A stretch of 64,000 nucleotides of DNA from Paramecium pentaurelia. Taxonomy: Eukaryota; Ciliophora; Oligohymenophorea; Peniculida; Parameciidae. Each line of letters begins with the position of its first letter. Positions within the stretch are counted from its first letter, which is position 1. Positions 13,201 to 26,033 of this stretch are shown here, piece after piece. The notes beneath the pieces were generated by a model, which ran no database searches, was not told the origin of the DNA, and was given only the letters and a program-made list of their open reading frames with translations. Location of the stretch: assembly GCA_905183005.1 (NCBI GenBank), contig CAJJDO010000097.1, positions 65,220-129,219 of the forward strand, read 5' to 3'. The translations under genes were made by a program, and so were the position numbers.

Positions 13201-16200
13201 TGATAGAAGAAGAAGCCTTTAACAATATTGAATATTTAAGTATTTAATTTTAATATAGTTTATATAATCTAATAGCTATATTAGCCTAACAATAATTTTT
13301 ATTTGAAATTGATGGAAAAAGGTAAACCTATACATAGGATAATTAGAATGTGAAAAAATTTAATTAAATGTTATCAAAATTATTAGAATTAAAGATTCCT
13401 TAAAATGAATAGATTTAATAAAAGTATAACTTTTCAAATATTTTACCATTGATTTCACTTTAAAATTGGTAAAAGTTAGATTAAAATACTAAATAATCTA
13501 TATATATGACTATTGATTAGTAATCTTTAATTGTCTTAATATATTAAACTTAAGATTAAGAATTATTGCAAGTAATAATCAAAGATATTCTATTAACTAG
13601 TCCAATTCAATAGGTTGAATTTATAATTTAACATTGTACTAAATCATTACCTAAAAATTCTAATATAATAAAATTTATTCTAGATATAGTAATTAAGATT
13701 GAAAATAAAGAGGAATCTACAATTTATTTAATTGAAAAATTATTTGTGTCTTTATTTTCACACTAAGAAAATTTGGCTCTTAAATATTTGAATTAAATAT
13801 AGATACAAAAAAATAAAATTTATTATCTTTATGGATAAGTTTTGAGAAAGAATTAATCAAATAAAACATTGAATTAATTATTATATTATTGTGAAAATAA
13901 TTAAATAGATCTTGATAATTAAATATATAAAACACCTTTAAAATGTCCAGAAAATTTAGAAACTTATTATAAGGCTTTATCTAAACCATATTATATTGTC
14001 TTTACTTTATCTCAATATTAAGAATTTTATAAATAGATACCTTTGACAATGGAATAAAAAATTAAACATATATAATCATTTCTGGAAAATGGATTATATG
14101 AAAAACTATAATTTATACTTAATTAAGGAGATTTTAGTTTTGAAACATATAGTAAAGCATATTTTTAAATGGTAAAGTACTTTTTAGAGGAGTAATTATC
14201 AATCAAATTTGATAATTAAGAATTTAATTAAGATGAAGCAGAGGAAGTAGATGAAAATGGAAATTAAAGTGTTAATAAAAGAAATAGAATTTAATTTTTT
14301 GATCTTCAACCTAATGAATTAAAATTTAAAAAGTTGAGAAATAAAAAGACTAATGTAGAATTAAAATAAGAAGCATAAAAGATTATTGAAGATTTTTGTA
14401 GACTCAATAATATAAATCTTTATAAAAGAATGTATGTTAAAAAAGTACATAAAATATAATAATAATTAAATTATACACAAAATTAATGTGTTGGAAATTA
14501 AACATAAGATAGATCAGTTTTATTTATGAATTCAGGTGGTTAAAAAACAGATTATCTAAAATGTATTGAAATAGTATAAAAATAATTTAATCCAAAAAAA
14601 ATTAAATCTAAAGAAATTATAGCAAATTATGAATATTATTCAAACTTATTATATCCCAAAAATAAAAAAATTGAAAAATTTCAAGACATAATAAAAACAT
14701 TATTATAAGTATTTCAATAGAATAGATTTCCTAATAGTTTTTTATCAACAAGAGCACAAGGTTATATTGATTTATATAATGCTAATGCTAATTTAAAATA
14801 AGCAGAAATAGAATTTGAATTTCCTTAAAGATTTACATAATTTTAGAAATAATTTTTCTTAGAAATTTTATTGAGTCTTAAAAATGAGTCATAAAATGAA
14901 ACTGCTAATTTGATTTTAAATTAATAGCATGAAAATATGAGATGTATAAAATTCTTGTAAAAAAATTTAAGTGAATTAGAAAATATAAGATTCAATAATA
15001 CAACATTGTTTTATGTAACTAAATAAGTAGAGATATTAAAAAATAATTCATATCCTTTAGAAATCTTTAATAATCATAATGATTCTGAAAATATTAAAAC
15101 AACATTTTATAATTTAAAATACACTTCAGCTGAATTAACTAAGAATTAAGTATTTCTTAGAAAAGGTAGACATGATCATATAACAAAATAATAATAATTT
15201 TCATAAAATCATTTAGTTGCTGCAATTATGAGTAATAATTATAATTCAATTATTTATGCATTGAATCTTCATGCAGAACCAGCTAAATGTGGATAAGCAA
15301 ATAACATATTTTAAATTTTAATAATCTAACAATGTGAAAATAACATTATTAAATATTTCAATTCATTTGTTAAAGGAAAAGTATAAGCTTATGAAAAATT
15401 ATTATCATTCAATAACATACCTATTCTTTATTATGTATTTTATAAAAAAATGGAAAAGGTTTTTAAAGAATGTTTTCTTGCATATTTAACAAATTTGATA
15501 GGTAAATAAAAAACTAATGATATAATTAAAAATCAATTATAATTAACTTCAAATTTAACTGAATATAAGATCTATTAAATTGCTTTAATAAATAAATGTT
15601 ATTTTATTTTAAATTATTTGGATGGAATCATAACTTAAGATGATTTATAACTTATAACTTCACCATATATTTTGAAATTTTAGACTCCTCCTTAAAATTT
15701 AGAAGAAAATTCAAAAGAATAATAATTTTATAAAAAATATTTTGACCATTTATAATTGGCATAATAAGAATTATATTGGATTTAATTTGATAAGGTTAAG
15801 TAAAAAGGAAAAGAATAAAATAAGAATAAAGAAGAAGGGGAAAATAAGAAAAAGAAAAAGAAAAAGAAGAATAAATAGTTGAATAAGAATTCTCTTATAA
15901 AATAGAAATCTAAATTTAATCAATCAAAAAGTCTTTACATTAAAGATAAATAATTAAATGAATTAATTTTATTTGAATAAGCTTGTCTTAATTCAATATT
16001 TAAATTATAAGCTCATATTGATCTTAAAAATAAAATGTTATCTTTAGCATTAAGTGATAATAAATGGGAATGTTTGGAAAAACACAAATATCCAGAAAAT
16101 ATGTTAATCTAATTAATTGTTGAATATAAAACAAAAAATTATATCTAAAATTTAGATTAAAATTTACTTCAAAATATATTAAAAAATTGTCTCCAATACT

Positions 16201-19200
16201 AAATATCTCATAATAATTTGATTATTGAACTTTGTCAAATAAATCCTCAATTACTTCTAAAAGTGATATAAACAATACAAGTTACTTTAGAAATAGCAGT
16301 GATTTTATATGCTAAATTAAAGGATACTCCTGAATTAGACAATTTTTTAAATTATCATTCGAAAATGTACACCGATTATTTAAGAATTCCATAAAATGGT
16401 GCACCTATGGAACATGAAGTTATTGAATAAGAAGAGGAACATCCTATACCATTAGAATATATGAAGCCATCTGTTGCATATGTATTAATGTTATTAAAAA
16501 GCATAAAATAAGACAACTATAATCCTAATCTATTAAAATAGTAATGTATATCAACTCTATTATTTTAAAGAACTTAAGATTTACTAAAATAACAATTAAA
16601 TTAATAAAGTATATCATAACTAAAATTTTCAAATAATACCTTACAATTTTTGAAAGATTTCTCATAAGTCACTTTAAATATTGAGAAGGATAACTTTTTT
16701 GAAAGTCTAAATTCTGAAGAAAATCTTCTTGAAATTTCAATTCTAAAAAGCATTATATAAATAAAATAAATTGAAGCTATTGTTGATAATTTTAAGGCAT
16801 AATGTTAATGGTAAGGTTATTTAAAGGAAAAAAAGTATGAAAAATAAAGAAAGGATAAATTTTAAATTTATTTTGGTGATGGAGAAATTAAAATTTTTTA
16901 GGAGAGTTTTTAAATTTATTTGACATTTGAAAACAATTAATTCTCTTTAAATTAAAATAAAATTGATAAAATTTTAGATATCCTAAAATCATAAGCACAC
17001 TAAAAATAATTAGATGAATAACCTGTATTGATGGAAGATATATTATAGTTTAGTATTGTAAATAAGAAAATGATTAATTTAAATAAATTTGATTTAAGTA
17101 TTTTGAGTTCATTAGATTTTGAGAATTTATCTTATCAAAATTGTATAGATTAAATATTAGATTTGACAAAAGCTTAAGTAAAATGTGGATAATATGAAAT
17201 TGATGATTTATTTGCACCTCATCAACATGAATAAATAAGACAACCTGAATTGACATAATAAATTTCTGTCTAATAACCAGTATTATAAAGGTAACAATCT
17301 TCATAAACTGGATAATCTTTTGGAGCCTTAAGTTTATCAAAATAAGCTTCCACAAGTTAAAGATAGAAATTAAGAGAGGATTTTTAATTCATGTTAGAAC
17401 TTTTACCTGATAACACATATTAAGTGAGATAGAGACATAAAAAGTAAAATCAAAAGGAAATTATCTTTTCAGAATTCTATTAATTCTAATAACCAAATGT
17501 TAAATTAAATTTAATTAAACTAAGTTAAAGTGAATTCATTTAATAATATAATTGTAGAAAAATAATATCAATTGTAGTTTAAGATCTTTATAAATATAAT
17601 GAATATTTAGGTAATTTGATTGAAGGATAAACACAATAAGATCAATGGATTGTTGATTTTCCATTCTATATTATGAATAATTCAATCAAGTTTTCAAAAT
17701 GTCTATTTACAACCTATAATATTCAATGCATTTTTAATAAACTTTTTAATTTTATTGAAAAAGTAAGAACTTACTCTTCAATTGACAAAAAAGATAATAA
17801 GAAATTGATATGGAGAATTAATGCAACTTCATTTTTAGAAGTCTTTATAAGTAAATTAATTGATTTGCAGAATTAAAAATGTCTAAATGATGAAATATAT
17901 TCATTAATAGATGCATTATTGGAATGGAATAGTTTGATAATGATTTTCAATACATTAATATATCACAATTTGGAATAAGCTTAATAAGTATTAAAAGTAA
18001 TAAGAGGTGTTTATGTTGAATTTAATGAAATCTCTGATTTGTCTTAATAGAATTGTTAATTTGTAGATACAAATAATATTTTTGATAAAACATTTTTATT
18101 TGGGAATACTACATATTTACTTTAAAATTAGATATTAATTATAAGATTAAATGTTAAAATAGAATCAAATAATTAATAAATAATATAAGTAAAAAATAAT
18201 CTAATTTTACCAGATACTAGAATTTAATTGTATTACAATAATATCCTAAATATTTATGATTTTTTTAATTAGATTTTTAGTTCTGATTAACTTGTATAGT
18301 TTATTTTTAATAAATTAGAAGTTGATAGATGTTTACTTAATTTTTCTAATAAAATAAGTTAAATCATAAATAAAACAGTAACATTATCAGTGGATCATTC
18401 CTAATTAATATATATATTTTCAGGAGAGATTTTGAGAGCTATGACTATAAAAAATAATGAAATTAGATTAAAAGAATTTGAGAGTATTTGGTATATCTTA
18501 AATTAACTTTATAACTATTTTACAAGAGATTTATATGATTATTTGGTAAATTAATTCATTACTGAAAAATTTAACTCTATGTTTTATATAAGATTTCATT
18601 GTCTTTTGAATTCTATTAAATATAATAAAAATTTGAATGAAATTTTGAATTCAAATACTAGATAATTATTTAAATCTAAAGGAGGTTTTGTAATAGAGAA
18701 AGTTTGTAACTTAAATAAATAAATAACCTAAAAATTATATTTTAGATTTGGTTTTTAATTGACTATTTCATTTTATATTAGTAATTGTAAATTAGGTGAT
18801 ATTTGTGCAGTATGTTATTATGATAATTCTAAATTAAATTTAACATATGGATAATTAGTATGCAATACAAAACCAGGATGTTTAATATTTCATAATTTAA
18901 CAGAAAATGAAGCTAAAAGTTAATAAGAGATTGTTAGATTGTAATAAGTATACCTAAGAGGAACAAATGTATAAAATTAATTGTCAATTAATTTAGAGGA
19001 TCTTCATTCAATTGTATTATTTTAATCTAATTGGCCTAATGATCCCTTATTTAATAATTGTATTTTGAATTTATTTATAACTGATTTTGAACAAGATTTA
19101 TTTATTTGCAATGAGAAAAATTTCATAAAGACTATGATTGAGATATAAAATGAAGTAGATGAAAATGTTAAATAGGATAGATTAGATAGTTTATTTGGAG

Positions 19201-22200
19201 TAGGTTTAGCATCATCTTATAGTGATATTACTGTAACATAAATGACACCTACTTTTGTAGATTAAATCAACTTTGATTTTATTTCAATAAATTCTTTAAA
19301 AAAATAATAATCAGTTATATAACCAAATACTGTTTTTGTAAGAATAAATGAAGATAAATTTGTATTAGATCCTGTACCAACATAACCTATAAATACAGCA
19401 TGCTATTTTGAATCAAATTTAAAGAGTTATAAATTATAAGGGAAACTTAATAATTTTTTAAAATAACATGAAGAATTTAGTGAGGTATATTTAATATTTG
19501 ATGATGAACTTGATCATTTTTAAAATAAAGTATCTGACTTAATAATAGCATAAAATTCAGGTATATTAAGTTTCATAAAAGGTTATGAATAATTTATTTA
19601 AAATTAAAATCAAAGTTCTATTAATAGTTCTTTATAAATGTTTTTTACAGTTTAATCAATTTCATAAATTAAAATTGACATTATTAAAAATTTGATTGCT
19701 TAAGTTGAGATTATTTTTATTCCTTTAAAACAAGAATGTGAAAGTTTAATTAAAATTAATAATCAAAAACTTTAAATATACAATTTAATAGGAGAAACTT
19801 AAATTATTTGTCCAGAAATTGATGAAGTTACAAATTTCTTTTATAATCTCATTATAAACTTTAAAGATCATTATTTAGAGCCATAAATATTAAATGATAA
19901 TCAAATATAAATTACTTATAATAAATTACCTGATATAGAATATAGAAAAATATTTGTAGATATTATTTTGATTGTTTAATATTTGCATAAACTTTTATGT
20001 ATTATGGATAAAGAAAATCAAATCAAAGTGATTAGTATATATCATTCTGATGAAATAATTACTCATAATAAATAATCATTTTACTAATTTGTAGATGATA
20101 TGATAATAATTAATTATTGTAAATACTTTGATTTTAGTTTTACAAATTTCATATTAGATTATTTTAACAGAAAATAAATCAATTAAACATACAAATTAGA
20201 ATAAAATGTCACTTATTCTGGTCAATAAATACTCTAAAAACCATTAAAATTAATACCTAAAGAAATATTTTCTGGTTTAAATTAATGTGATTAAATAGAA
20301 TTGTTATCAATAATAGATATGAATATAGTAATAAAAAATTAAGAATAAGCAGATCCATTAGAATTTAAAGAATTGATATTAATACCAATAATAAATGGTA
20401 TTTATATAAAATTATTCTATTTAAAAAGTTTTCAACATCCATTGCTTACTAAATATAATAATCAAAAATAGATCTAATTTTAAGTAGGAGAGGAAATACA
20501 ATTTCTATTACATCCTGTTCATCCTTAACTTGCCTTAGATTAATAAATATAAAAAGTGAAGATCATTGTTAGTTAAGGAAAATTAGAACAAAAAAAATAT
20601 ACACTTAGTTAATTACTATGTAAGAATTCAGAATAAGAAAGTTTAATGGCAACAGGATTATTTTTAAGTAATAATTTCATGCTTGTAACAATGAGAAGTG
20701 AGTCTCGATTAAAAATTACTATTTAATCTAGTTCATCAATAACTTTATCTTAAAAAAATTATTAATTTTCAAAATAATTAAAATTTGAGTATTAGATTCA
20801 AAGTGTCTAAGATTTAGAAAAGACAATTCATGTTTTAGTTTCACATGGTTCAAAAATTATATAAGTAGAACATGAAAAAGATGATCATGCAACATATGGT
20901 AAAGGTAATAAATAGATGATGAAAATTCTTTAGAGAGAAGTAAAGAAAAATAATAAAGAAAACAATATCTATTAGTAAATGGAATCTACAACTCATTCTA
21001 AAGAATTATAGAGTGGAAATACAATAAATATTATTAGTAATTAAGATATAGCTGTAGCTACAAGAGCAGGAATATAGAGAAAGGATTATATTGAATTTAG
21101 AGATTCAAATTGTAATGTTGTTGAATAATTTACTTTTGAGAAAGTTACTTTTGTTCATTCTATATTTTATTAAATTTAATATGTGCCAGATACTGAAAGA
21201 GTAGAGGAAGGATTGAGTATAATTTGGACTCCAACTTTCAAAGGAATATATCATTTATTTATAGACAATGTTAAAATTGATGGTCGATTTATTGTATTAG
21301 CTAATTTACCAGATTTAGAAAAATCAACTATAGAAATATAAGATAATTTAGAAGTAATACCTTTTTCTGAAAAAATATAAATATCCTTTTATTTGAAAGA
21401 TAAGTTTGATAATTGCTATAGTGAAATTGAAAATCAAATATTCTCTGAATCTAATTGCAATATCAAATAAGTATCAGGTGATAAATCAAAATTAAATTTG
21501 ACTTTCAATAATTTAACAAAATTTGGTTGTTTGAATGCTCATATTATATTTGATCCTATTGAAATTTTAGTTTTAGAAGATACAACTGCAATTGAATTTT
21601 TTATAAATAATTAATTAAAGAAAAGTAATATATCATTATTATATTTAGGTTAAATATGGAAACTTTCTGGTTTAGGATTAGAAAAAAGAAGATAAAGATT
21701 CCATCAAGATATTAGTTAAGTATGGAAACCAACAAGTTTTAATTTGAATATCAGTAGAGTTAATTTCTTGGAAGATTTATTGGAATTAGCTGAAAAAAAA
21801 CTCAATTATCAATTTAGCATTAAATTTACTAATGAACCAGGTATTGATGCAGGTGGATTAAAGAGAGAATTTTATGATATGATTGGTAATACACTCAAAG
21901 ATGAAAATTATAAATTTTTCTCTCCAGTTTCTTCTAATCAAAGCAAATACTTTTTGCATCCAAAATTCAATAAACAAAAGAATAAAGAACGATATGCACT
22001 ATTATTTGGAAAAGTAATTATTTCTTATAAAATAAGTTAATTGCTAATGCCATATGTAATTCTTATCTTATAGGAATTGATATCATAGCACCTTTCTGGA
22101 AGGTAGTATTTGATGAAAAAATTGTTTTTACAGATCTAAGTCTAATCTGGGATAAGGATACTTATAATAATTATGAGAAATTAAAAACACTTAGTGAAGA

Positions 22201-22844
22201 AGATCTAGAATCTGTTTGTCTTGTATTCACATATTCAACAGGAAATACTGAAGCAGAATTGATTATCAAAGGATCACAAACTAATGTAACTAAGAAAAAT
22301 TTAGAATTGTATCTTAATAAAACTGCAGAATATGTTATTTATAAACAGTTTGACAAAATATATAAAGCTTTTATAGAAGGATTTTCATCAGTATTAGACA
22401 TATCAGTATCATATTATAAATAAAATTAAGGTATGTTAAAAATGGTTAATGCCTGGAGAGATGTCACTATTGACTTAAGGATTGTTAGAGATTAAGTCAG
22501 AAATTCTTCTACAGAAATTCAACTTTACTGGAGGAAAACCATAACATAAATCATACTTTGAGACTTATGTTAGTCAAGCATCTCCTGAGACATTAAAGAA
22601 TATGTTAAAATTCATAACAGGTATTTAAAATAATAATTTAATAGGTTCATCCTCTATTCCATTTGATCAAAGTTCTTATTTGATTAATGTCAGATTTGAA
22701 TCAGGCCTCTCAGATAGAAAGTTGCCATTAAGTCATACATGTTTCAAGTCCATAGAAGTGCCTCTTTACAAAAGTTTTGCTGAACTCAAATAGAAATTAG
22801 ATATAGCATTTACTATTGGATTCGAAGGATATGGATTTGGTTGA
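10289..22844 (+). CDS. Giant HECT-type E3 ubiquitin ligase, 4,152 residues
   Basis: HECT ligases accept ubiquitin on a cysteine and pass it to a substrate lysine. The C-terminal ~340 residues are a complete HECT domain: FSIKFTNEPGIDAGGLKREF, LPGEM-type loop (LMPGEMSLLTQ), FNFTGG, LKFITG, and the catalytic motif LPLSHTCFKSIEVPL with Cys4119. Four introns (10721-10745, 22014-22036, 22406-22430, 22621-22644) give exactly 4,153 codons; exon 2 alone is 11,268 nt without a TGA. The start MGCCVSAANN is a myristoylation signal. Ankyrin-like units are likely near residues 350-650 (GITPFMIFMEKAP; NGFSLKAQLLAQL). A Lys-rich stretch lies near residue 1,850. A beta-rich segment just before HECT (RKDYIEFRDS...FKGIYHLFIDN) resembles the filamin-like region of AREL1-type ligases. 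Specific substrates cannot be inferred. Confidence 0.93.
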
Positions 22845-22900
22845 AAACATTTACATCTTAAAAAATCATATTTTAATATATAACTATACTATTATCATTC

Positions 22901-23375
22901 TCAAGAGATAATATCTTGAGTCATACTTAATGCTTCCTTAATTATTACTTGTATTTAATCCATTCTTTAATAAAATAAACTTGAATCTTCTTTTAATTGC
23001 ATTCCTTCTAAATATCCAATCCTCATCTAATCTCTTAATAATATTTCAAAGAACTCTTCAACATCTGTTTTCTATTTCTCCAAAAACATATGACTTGCTA
23101 AAATCATATCCATTCCTCCTATAGCTAATTCTAAACCAATTCTTTCTTAATCTTAATAAAATAGCCATTATTCTAATTCAAATTTACCATAATTCTTATT
23201 CTCTTAATATGTTTATGAATTAGAAATCTGAGCATCAAAATCAAAATCAATATTTATGAACTCTTCTTTACTAATAATTAATCATAATCAATACCAGTAA
23301 GCAAGATCAAAATCTACTGGAGCTAGTATGCTAGACCCATTCTGTATTACTACAAAATTATCCAAATGAGCATTA
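22901..23375 (-). pseudogene. 3' part of a conserved gene, separated from its 5' part by an insertion
   Basis: Reading on the minus strand from the 7-bp repeat at 23376-23382, the frame gives HSNAHLDNF, then ILAPVDFDLAY. A 24-nt intron (gtattgatt...attag) follows, then an acidic helical region ending ALSMTQDIIS and TGA at 22901. The HxNxHxxNF...DFD pattern resembles the catalytic loop and metal site of phosphotransferase-like kinases, but the family is not named. If this segment is joined to the 5' part (26034-27225) at the shared ATCATAG, the two make one in-frame gene of 550 codons and the text runs DHSNAHLDNF across the joint. It is convergent with the HECT gene, with 56 bp between stops. 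Confidence 0.65.
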
Positions 23376-24150
23376 CTATGATATTATAATTTTTTATTTT
23401 TTTCTTAATAATAATAGTTATTAAATGAAAAACTAATCATTTACTTTCTCTTAGGTGGATTCGGATTAAGAAAATTAGCTGTGCTGTTGGCCTCTTGGCT
23501 ATGGACTATATTACCCTAAAGTATTACCTCAATCATCTCAGAATCCCCACTTTTTCTTTATCCTGCCTTAACTGCTTTAGTTGGTCAGCCTAAGTGAAAC
23601 TTTGTACTTATATGGGCACAGCTCTTACAAAAACTCTACCTACCAAGGTATCAAACAATCTTTTTGAAACTTACTTGTTATGGAATAATAAATTTCGAGT
23701 TATAGAAGATCTGATGTTCTTATTTTTTATAAGACATTGACCACTTACCAAAAGTTTTGTTGGTAAAGCTTTCTTAGAGTTGCTCAAATCTCACTCTTAT
23801 CTTTCTTTAAACATTTTTTATTCCCTTTTTCTTCGGGCTGAAGTTTCATAGTAAGATACTTAGCCAAAGTCTCTTTCACCTCTATAAAGACCTAAATTAT
23901 TCTCTTCTTTTAATTCGTGTACTGAACTTATATTTTCAGATTTCCTGTATTCCTATTTTCTTCCCTAAACTCAAATCAAGACTAAAATTATTCTTGTGAC
24001 TTTTAACTCTCCTTCCTACTCCATTCAAGAATACCTAGTGTCTTAAATTTGCATAATACATTTGGGCATTTTCAAAGTTATTAAAAAGTCCCTAGAAAAT
24101 TGACCAACGATTGATTGGGTAGACAGGTAAGAAATTTACTGAAAAAGTTT
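23193..24150. repeat. First copy of a perfect 958-bp tandem duplication
   Basis: Bases 23193-24150 recur at 24152-25109 at a constant offset of 959; every line compared was identical. The copies are joined by a single N at 24151. Two identical overlaps flanking an N are what a scaffolder produces when it places overlapping contig ends side by side, so only one copy is probably real. Confidence 0.9.
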
Positions 24151-25143
24151 NTTCTTATTCTCTTAATATGTTTATGAATTAGAAATCTGAGCATCAAAAT
24201 CAAAATCAATATTTATGAACTCTTCTTTACTAATAATTAATCATAATCAATACCAGTAAGCAAGATCAAAATCTACTGGAGCTAGTATGCTAGACCCATT
24301 CTGTATTACTACAAAATTATCCAAATGAGCATTACTATGATATTATAATTTTTTATTTTTTTCTTAATAATAATAGTTATTAAATGAAAAACTAATCATT
24401 TACTTTCTCTTAGGTGGATTCGGATTAAGAAAATTAGCTGTGCTGTTGGCCTCTTGGCTATGGACTATATTACCCTAAAGTATTACCTCAATCATCTCAG
24501 AATCCCCACTTTTTCTTTATCCTGCCTTAACTGCTTTAGTTGGTCAGCCTAAGTGAAACTTTGTACTTATATGGGCACAGCTCTTACAAAAACTCTACCT
24601 ACCAAGGTATCAAACAATCTTTTTGAAACTTACTTGTTATGGAATAATAAATTTCGAGTTATAGAAGATCTGATGTTCTTATTTTTTATAAGACATTGAC
24701 CACTTACCAAAAGTTTTGTTGGTAAAGCTTTCTTAGAGTTGCTCAAATCTCACTCTTATCTTTCTTTAAACATTTTTTATTCCCTTTTTCTTCGGGCTGA
24801 AGTTTCATAGTAAGATACTTAGCCAAAGTCTCTTTCACCTCTATAAAGACCTAAATTATTCTCTTCTTTTAATTCGTGTACTGAACTTATATTTTCAGAT
24901 TTCCTGTATTCCTATTTTCTTCCCTAAACTCAAATCAAGACTAAAATTATTCTTGTGACTTTTAACTCTCCTTCCTACTCCATTCAAGAATACCTAGTGT
25001 CTTAAATTTGCATAATACATTTGGGCATTTTCAAAGTTATTAAAAAGTCCCTAGAAAATTGACCAACGATTGATTGGGTAGACAGGTAAGAAATTTACTG
25101 AAAAAGTTTTAATCTCCTCTTTGCCTATTTCTTCTGTATCCAT
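23383..25143 (-). pseudogene. Unidentified coding-like frames inside the insertion
   Basis: A minus-strand frame starts at an ATG ending at 25143 (MDTEEIGKEEIKTF) and reads coding-like text for about 85 codons (NRWSIFQGLFNNFENAQMYY). Several frame changes are then needed to continue through KALPTKLL / SFTNKTFGKWSMSYKKQ to MIEVILQGNIVHSQEANST. Introns of 18-22 nt can be proposed for some changes (for example gtgagatttgagcaactcta plus ag), but not for all. The region includes the duplicated segment, so errors near the scaffold join may contribute. No transposase, reverse transcriptase or recombinase signature was recognised. Treat as an unresolved or decayed gene. Confidence 0.35.
24152..25109. 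repeat. Second copy of the 958-bp duplication
   Basis: Identical to 23193-24150. Sequence unique to the right flank resumes at 25110. Collapsing the two copies removes 959 bases including the N. Confidence 0.9.
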
Positions 25144-25236
25144 AAATTAAAGATAAAAATAAAATAATAACAAATATTATTCTTTTTCAATTTCTCTCCT
25201 GATATTTATTCTAACTTATTTTTCGATTATTTATTA

Positions 25237-25510
25237 TGTAAAGTTGGAACTTGAGGCTATAGGAGAATATAATACTATTCAGAGGGGAACTCTTGGCAAC
25301 TGAAAACCTAGAGGAGATTCTGAAAAATCTTTGAAATAAGACGGGAAAGATCTATGAATAAGTAGAAGTAGAAATCTATATTCTGAATCAGGAAACAGAT
25401 AGAACATTTTTAAGTATGAATGGATGTGGTATAATTATGAGGGTTGTTGAAAGAAATAGATTAAAGTAAGTTAATAATAAAAGTGAGTAAAGGGCATTAA
25501 AACATCACTT
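25237..25510 (+). pseudogene. Short coding-like fragment with an in-frame TGA, inside the insertion
   Basis: From an ATG near 25237 the frame reads LFRGELLATENLEEILKNL and meets TGA. It continues in the same frame as NKTGKIYEQVEVEIYILNQ then RTFLSMNGCGIIMRVVERN. The residue mix looks like protein on both sides of the TGA, and no GT-AG intron removes it. Probably a relic. No family was recognised. Confidence 0.3.
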
Positions 25511-26033
25511 AAGATACGCTTTTTACTAAAACCAAGATTGCTTCAATTGAATTTTAATGATAATATCCTTTCAATTTATTATTATTATTATTTTAGTAAA
25601 TACTTCTGGCCCCTGCTCTCCATGTCTATAAAAAGACTTAATTGTAAGTTCTATCACTTTTCAATTACAAAATAAAGATAAGCTTCCTATATTTTTTAAA
25701 AAAAGTTATATTACCAGGATTATAATCTTTTGATAGTCCATACTTTCGATTTCAATTTATCCATTTAAAAATATTAAAAAATATGCTTCATACCTTAGAA
25801 TATAAAAATCAAACAGGAATATAGATAATATTACTTTTGGATACTCCTTTTTTAAAATACTGTCTCATCCTAATTTACCTTGATATATTGCCAGCTCATA
25901 AGATTCTTCAAGAATGTGAATTCTTAATATTAAATATTTTTCATATATTATTTAAATAGTTATTTAAAATAAAAACATTTAATCAAATATATAAATTAAC
26001 AAAATTATTTACAATAATAGAATTTGCTATGAT

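Larger units (their letters stand above)
23383..26033. mobile_element. Insertion inside a coding sequence, flanked by a 7-bp direct repeat
   Basis: The direct repeat ATCATAG (minus strand) sits at 26027-26033 and 23376-23382. Removing one copy plus everything between restores an open frame across the joint, so this is an insertion. Its assembled length is 2,651 bp, but 959 of these are an assembly duplication, leaving about 1,692 bp. On the minus strand the end next to the 23376 repeat is A-rich (AAGAAAAAAATAAAAAATTA). Part of it is clearly less AT-rich than its surroundings (23 of 60 G+C at 23521-23580). The only TA in the repeat allows TA-bounded IES-like ends, but neither end matches the Paramecium IES consensus TAYAGYNR. 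A retained IES, a retro-insertion with a target-site duplication, or a mis-assembly remain possible. Confidence 0.55.

Noticed and set aside
24151..24151. True biological tandem duplication at 23193-25109
   Set aside because: The copies are identical and meet at a single N, the typical mark of an unmerged contig overlap rather than a genomic repeat.
25650..26026. C-terminal 120 residues of the gene starting at 27225
   Set aside because: The frame is open only by chance past the 7-bp repeat; the text loses protein character and the true continuation is found at 23375.
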